From assembly GCA_027058735.1 (NCBI GenBank), contig JALURZ010000146.1, forward strand, positions 1-11,372: a stretch of DNA of 11,372 nucleotides. The letters are read 5' to 3'. Source of the DNA: Hyphomicrobiales bacterium. Its GTDB lineage: Bacteria > Pseudomonadota > Alphaproteobacteria > Rhizobiales > JALURZ01. The translations under genes were made by a program, and so were the position numbers. Below the pieces are notes generated by a model that saw only the letters and a list, made by a program, of their open reading frames with translations, was not told where the DNA came from and did not search any database. Below, in pieces: positions 9,298 to 11,372 of the stretch (position 1 is the first letter of the stretch; each line of letters opens with the position of its first letter).

Positions 9298-9765
9298 ATG
9301 ATACGTGTGCAGAAAGAACCCTTTGATATTGCCCGTGAGCTGGACGCCCTCACCGGCGGGCGACACGGCATCGGCGGCATCGTCACCTTCATCGGGACGG
9401 TGCGCGATGTGGCGGGCACGCAGCGCATCGAGGCCATGACCCTTGAACATTATCCCGGCATGACCGAGCGTGCGCTCGCCGCGGTCGATCGCGAGGCGCG
9501 CCGGCGCTGGCCGCTTGAGGCCAGCCTGATCGTCCACCGGTATGGCGAACTGGCTCCCGGCGATCAGATCGTTCTGGTCATTGCCGCGTCCGCCCATCGC
9601 CACGCCGCGTTCGAGGCTTGTGCCTTTGTTGTCGACTGGCTGAAGACAAAGGCGCCGTTCTGGAAGCTTGAGGCCGGGCCCGATGGCGAGGCCTGGGTGG
9701 AGGCGAAAGCATGCGACGACGCCGCCGCGCAGCGCTGGGCGCGCACCTCGAAGACCGGGGGATGA
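9298..9765 (+). CDS. moaE: Molybdopterin synthase catalytic subunit MoaE
   Basis: This is a 155-residue cytosolic enzyme subunit. With thiocarboxylated MoaD it inserts two sulfurs into cyclic pyranopterin monophosphate to make molybdopterin, the dithiolene that holds Mo or W. Family motifs are in order: GGIVTFIGTVRD (26-37), LEHYPGM (49-55), HRYGEL (80-85), SAHRHAAFEAC (98-108) and WLKTKAPFWK. The latter supplies K116 and K123, seven residues apart as in the catalytic lysines of the E. coli enzyme. Length is normal. The ATG at 9298 has no strong Shine-Dalgarno and lies 18 bp after the asmA stop, so translation may depend partly on readthrough from asmA. No moaD is present on either side; in many bacteria the two genes are adjacent. 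The neighbouring tungstate-type transporter supports a role in metal-cofactor supply. Confidence 0.96.
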   Translation: MIRVQKEPFDIARELDALTGGRHGIGGIVTFIGTVRDVAGTQRIEAMTLEHYPGMTERALAAVDREARRRWPLEASLIVHRYGELAPGDQIVLVIAASAHRHAAFEACAFVVDWLKTKAPFWKLEAGPDGEAWVEAKACDDAAAQRWARTSKTGG

Positions 9766-9824
9766 GCGTCTTGGACGGCAGGAGCGGATCGCCGCCGCAG
9801 CGCCCTTCGTGGTCCCATGAATGA
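9762..9824 (+). CDS. Possible 20-codon coupling ORF between moaE and the permease gene
   Basis: An ATG at 9762 overlaps the moaE stop as ATGA. The frame stays open for 20 codons (starting MSVLDGRSG) and stops at 9822-9824, just inside the permease gene that starts at 9817. The permease ATG has no Shine-Dalgarno in the 15 bases before it. A ribosome passing through this small frame would terminate within eight bases of that ATG, as expected for termination-reinitiation coupling. The peptide itself resembles nothing I know. In GC-rich DNA such a short frame can arise by chance, so this is a speculative call. Confidence 0.2.
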   Translation: MSVLDGRSGSPPQRPSWSHE

Positions 9825-10515
9825 GCTTTATGCCGGCCTGGTCGATGCCTTCAGTCTGGTTCTGTCCGGCAATGAAGACCTCATGGAAATCATTGCGCTT
9901 TCCCTCAAGGTGAGCCTGACGGCGGTGGCGATCGCCGCGCTGATCGGCCTGCCGCTTGGCGCGGCGCTGGCGATCGCCCGGTTCCCGGGGCGCGGCGTGC
10001 TGGTGATCGTCGTCAACACCTTGATGGGCCTGCCGCCGGTCGTGGTCGGGCTGGTCGTCTATCTGCTGTTGTCGCGGGCCGGGCCGTTCGGCGTGCTGGG
10101 CCTGCTGTTTACGCCCTATGCGATGATCATCGCGCAGGCGCTGCTGGTGACGCCGATCATAACCGCGGTGTCGCGCCAGATCATTGCCGGCCTGTGGGAT
10201 GAGTATCGCGAACAATTGCAGTCGTTCGCCGCGCGCCCGCGCCAGGTCGCAGCGACCCTGTTGTGGGATGGGCGGTTTGAGTTGCTGACCGCCGTGCTTG
10301 CCGGGTTCGGCCGCGCCGTCGCCGAGGTTGGCGCGGTGATGATCGTGGGCGGCAATATCGAACATGCAACCCGGGTGCTGACAACCGCCATTGCGCTGGA
10401 AACCAGCAAGGGGGATCTCTCCATGGCGATCGGCCTGGGGATCATCCTGATCATGCTGTCGGTCGGGGTAAACCTGATCGTGCATCTCGCCGGGGCCTAT
10501 GGAGCGAAGCGATGA
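9817..10515 (+). CDS. tupB: Tungstate-type ABC transporter permease (TupB-like)
   Basis: This 232-residue integral inner-membrane protein is the channel subunit of an oxyanion importer. Hydrophobic segments lie at about 24-48, 61-85, 88-110, 152-180 and 200-226, giving five or six helices. The GLPPVVVGLVVYLLLSRAGP block (about 69-88) and the EVGAVMIVGGNI segment with following TRVLTTAIALETSKGD (about 169-200) are typical of the TupB/WtpB-like tungstate permeases as I know them; ordinary ModB permeases differ here. The cytoplasmic coupling loop corresponds to EYREQLQSFAARPRQ, a loose version of the EAA motif. The start at 9817 lacks a Shine-Dalgarno, but the N-terminal residues before the first helix match the family pattern, so I keep it over the internal ATG at 9883. 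The stop overlaps the ATPase start by four bases (ATGA), so the two are translated together. Tungstate versus molybdate preference cannot be settled from the sequence. Confidence 0.85.
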   Translation: MNELYAGLVDAFSLVLSGNEDLMEIIALSLKVSLTAVAIAALIGLPLGAALAIARFPGRGVLVIVVNTLMGLPPVVVGLVVYLLLSRAGPFGVLGLLFTPYAMIIAQALLVTPIITAVSRQIIAGLWDEYREQLQSFAARPRQVAATLLWDGRFELLTAVLAGFGRAVAEVGAVMIVGGNIEHATRVLTTAIALETSKGDLSMAIGLGIILIMLSVGVNLIVHLAGAYGAKR

Positions 10516-11222
10516 CCAGCATTTTGCCGCTTGTGCTCGACGCGGTGCGTCTGGAGCGCGACGGCCAGCAATTGATCGACGGCATTTCGCTGCGCCTGGA
10601 GGCGGGCCCGTTGAGCGTTATCGTCGGGCCCAATGGCGCGGGCAAGAGCCTGCTGCTGCGGCTGTGTCACGGGCTGTTGCAGCCGAGTTCGGGAAAAATA
10701 TCCTGGGCCTCTTCGCGCCCCGCCGCCACGGGCCAGGCGATGGTCTTCCAGAAGCCGGTGCTGCTGCGGCGCACGGTGCTGGCGAACGTGGAATATCCGC
10801 TGCGCCTGCGCGGCATGGCGCGCCGGGCGCGCCGCGCGCGCGCCTCCGAGGCCCTGGAACTGACCGGGCTTGCCGCCCTGTCGGCCCGTCAGGCCCGGGT
10901 GCTGTCCGGCGGCGAGCAGCAGCGTCTCGCCATCGCCAGAGCCTGGGCGCTGGAACCGGAGGTGCTCTTTCTCGACGAGCCGACCGCCAGCCTCGACCCT
11001 TCCGCGACCCGCGAAATCGAAAACCTGATCCGCACCATCCATGGTTCGGGCACGAAAATCGTCATGACCTCCCACCGGCTGGGCCAGGTGCGCAGGCTGG
11101 CCGACGAAGTGGTGTTCCTGCTGGGCGGCAAAGTTATCGAGAAAAGTGCGGTGGCGCCGTTTTTTGCTCGCCCGCGCAGCGCACAGGCACGCGCCTTCGT
11201 TGCCGGCGAACTGGTCGGATGA
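10512..11222 (+). CDS. tupC: Tungstate-type ABC transporter ATP-binding protein (TupC-like)
   Basis: This 236-residue cytoplasmic ATPase powers the preceding permease. It has a complete nucleotide-binding domain: Walker A GPNGAGKS (39-46), Q-loop in MVFQKPVLL, signature LSGGEQQ (131-137), Walker B VLFLDEP with D155/E156, D-loop SLDP, and switch His188 in MTSHR. It stops soon after the core fold and has no C-terminal TOBE/MOP oxyanion-binding domain, which separates it from ModC and agrees with TupC. It overlaps tupB at its start and the next gene at its stop, each by an ATGA, so the three genes form one tightly packed unit. A cluster of Arg residues (RRARRARAS) sits in the helical subdomain at about 102-110. 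No substrate-binding protein is visible next to it within the window. Confidence 0.88.
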   Translation: MTSILPLVLDAVRLERDGQQLIDGISLRLEAGPLSVIVGPNGAGKSLLLRLCHGLLQPSSGKISWASSRPAATGQAMVFQKPVLLRRTVLANVEYPLRLRGMARRARRARASEALELTGLAALSARQARVLSGGEQQRLAIARAWALEPEVLFLDEPTASLDPSATREIENLIRTIHGSGTKIVMTSHRLGQVRRLADEVVFLLGGKVIEKSAVAPFFARPRSAQARAFVAGELVG

Positions 11223-11372
11223 GCCCGCGGCGGCGCACGCGGCGGCGGACCGGCCGTTTTGGCCGTTTCGGCTGGCGGCTGCGCGAGATTGGCCTGGCGA
11301 CCGCCGTGGCGCTTGGCCTGGCGCTGGTGGTGACCCGGTTTCCGGGGTCGGACTATCTTGGCGGCGCGCAGG
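11219..11372 (+). CDS. N-terminal part of a membrane-anchored protein, cut by the window end
   Basis: An ATG at 11219 overlaps the tupC stop as ATGA, and the frame stays open to the window edge (51 codons plus one base). It reads MSPRRRTRRRTGRFGRFGWR, then a hydrophobic stretch of about 18 residues (IGLATAVALGLALVVTRF), then PGSDYLGGAQ. A very basic N-terminus followed by a single hydrophobic segment predicts an inner-membrane anchor or uncleaved signal with the rest outside. I recall alphaproteobacterial thermonuclease-like (SNase-fold) proteins with this kind of N-terminus, but the domain itself is beyond the edge, so that is a weak guess. It does not look like a typical TupA signal peptide, though a substrate-binding protein is not excluded. 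Confidence 0.6.
   Translation, partial: MSPRRRTRRRTGRFGRFGWRLREIGLATAVALGLALVVTRFPGSDYLGGAQ

Noticed and set aside
8653..10485. 610-codon minus-strand open frame
   Set aside because: It is antisense to asmA, moaE and tupB, which all have clear family motifs. Its translation is Gln/Asp/His/Arg-rich low complexity, as expected from the complement of GC-rich codons.
9817..11222. Molybdate transporter ModBC as an alternative to TupBC
   Set aside because: The ATPase lacks the C-terminal TOBE/MOP domain of ModC, and the permease segments around GLPPVVVGL and EVGAVMIVGGNI fit the tungstate-type family better. Metal preference itself remains untested.

Overview
The window looks like chromosomal DNA from a high-GC alphaproteobacterium, probably in or near the Hyphomicrobiales/Rhizobiales. 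Three things point there: a PdhS/PleC/DivJ-type multi-PAS histidine kinase, a tRNA-His with no templated G at position -1 and with A73 (a state known from a large alphaproteobacterial clade), and a small conserved protein of a type I recall from that class. Base and codon usage look even across the window. I see no insertion sequence, prophage gene, CRISPR array or integration scar.

Layout, left to right. Bases 1-207 hold no convincing gene. Next is a stand-alone CheY-like response regulator (208-744), then a probable 2-oxoglutarate/Fe(II) oxygenase of unknown substrate (821-1717). On the minus strand is tRNA-His(GTG) (1732-1808) with its own promoter (about 1834-1862). Divergent from it is a 63-residue conserved protein (1955-2146), followed by a 926-residue soluble histidine kinase with four PAS-like regions (2247-5027). 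The kinase gene converges on acetoacetyl-CoA synthetase (5036-7000, minus) with only 8 bp between the stop codons. A 173-bp divergent intergenic region separates that gene from a plus-strand run: an AsmA-family protein (7174-9279), MoaE (9298-9765), a tungstate-type ABC permease (9817-10515) and its ATPase (10512-11222). A membrane-anchored protein then begins at 11219 and is cut by the window end.

Functionally, the left half is signalling plus one orphan oxygenase. The middle gene feeds acetoacetate (ketone body or polyhydroxybutyrate breakdown) into central metabolism. The right end is a metal-cofactor cluster: MoaE makes the dithiolene of molybdopterin, and the Tup-type transporter would import the tungstate (or molybdate) placed in it. 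No moaD and no substrate-binding protein (tupA) are visible; the latter may lie beyond the right edge.

I did not find a clearly new multi-gene system. The items most worth a second look are the oxygenase of unknown substrate, the tRNA-His lacking G-1, a 20-codon ORF bridging moaE and the permease gene (whose start has no Shine-Dalgarno), and the long homopolymer tracts in asmA.
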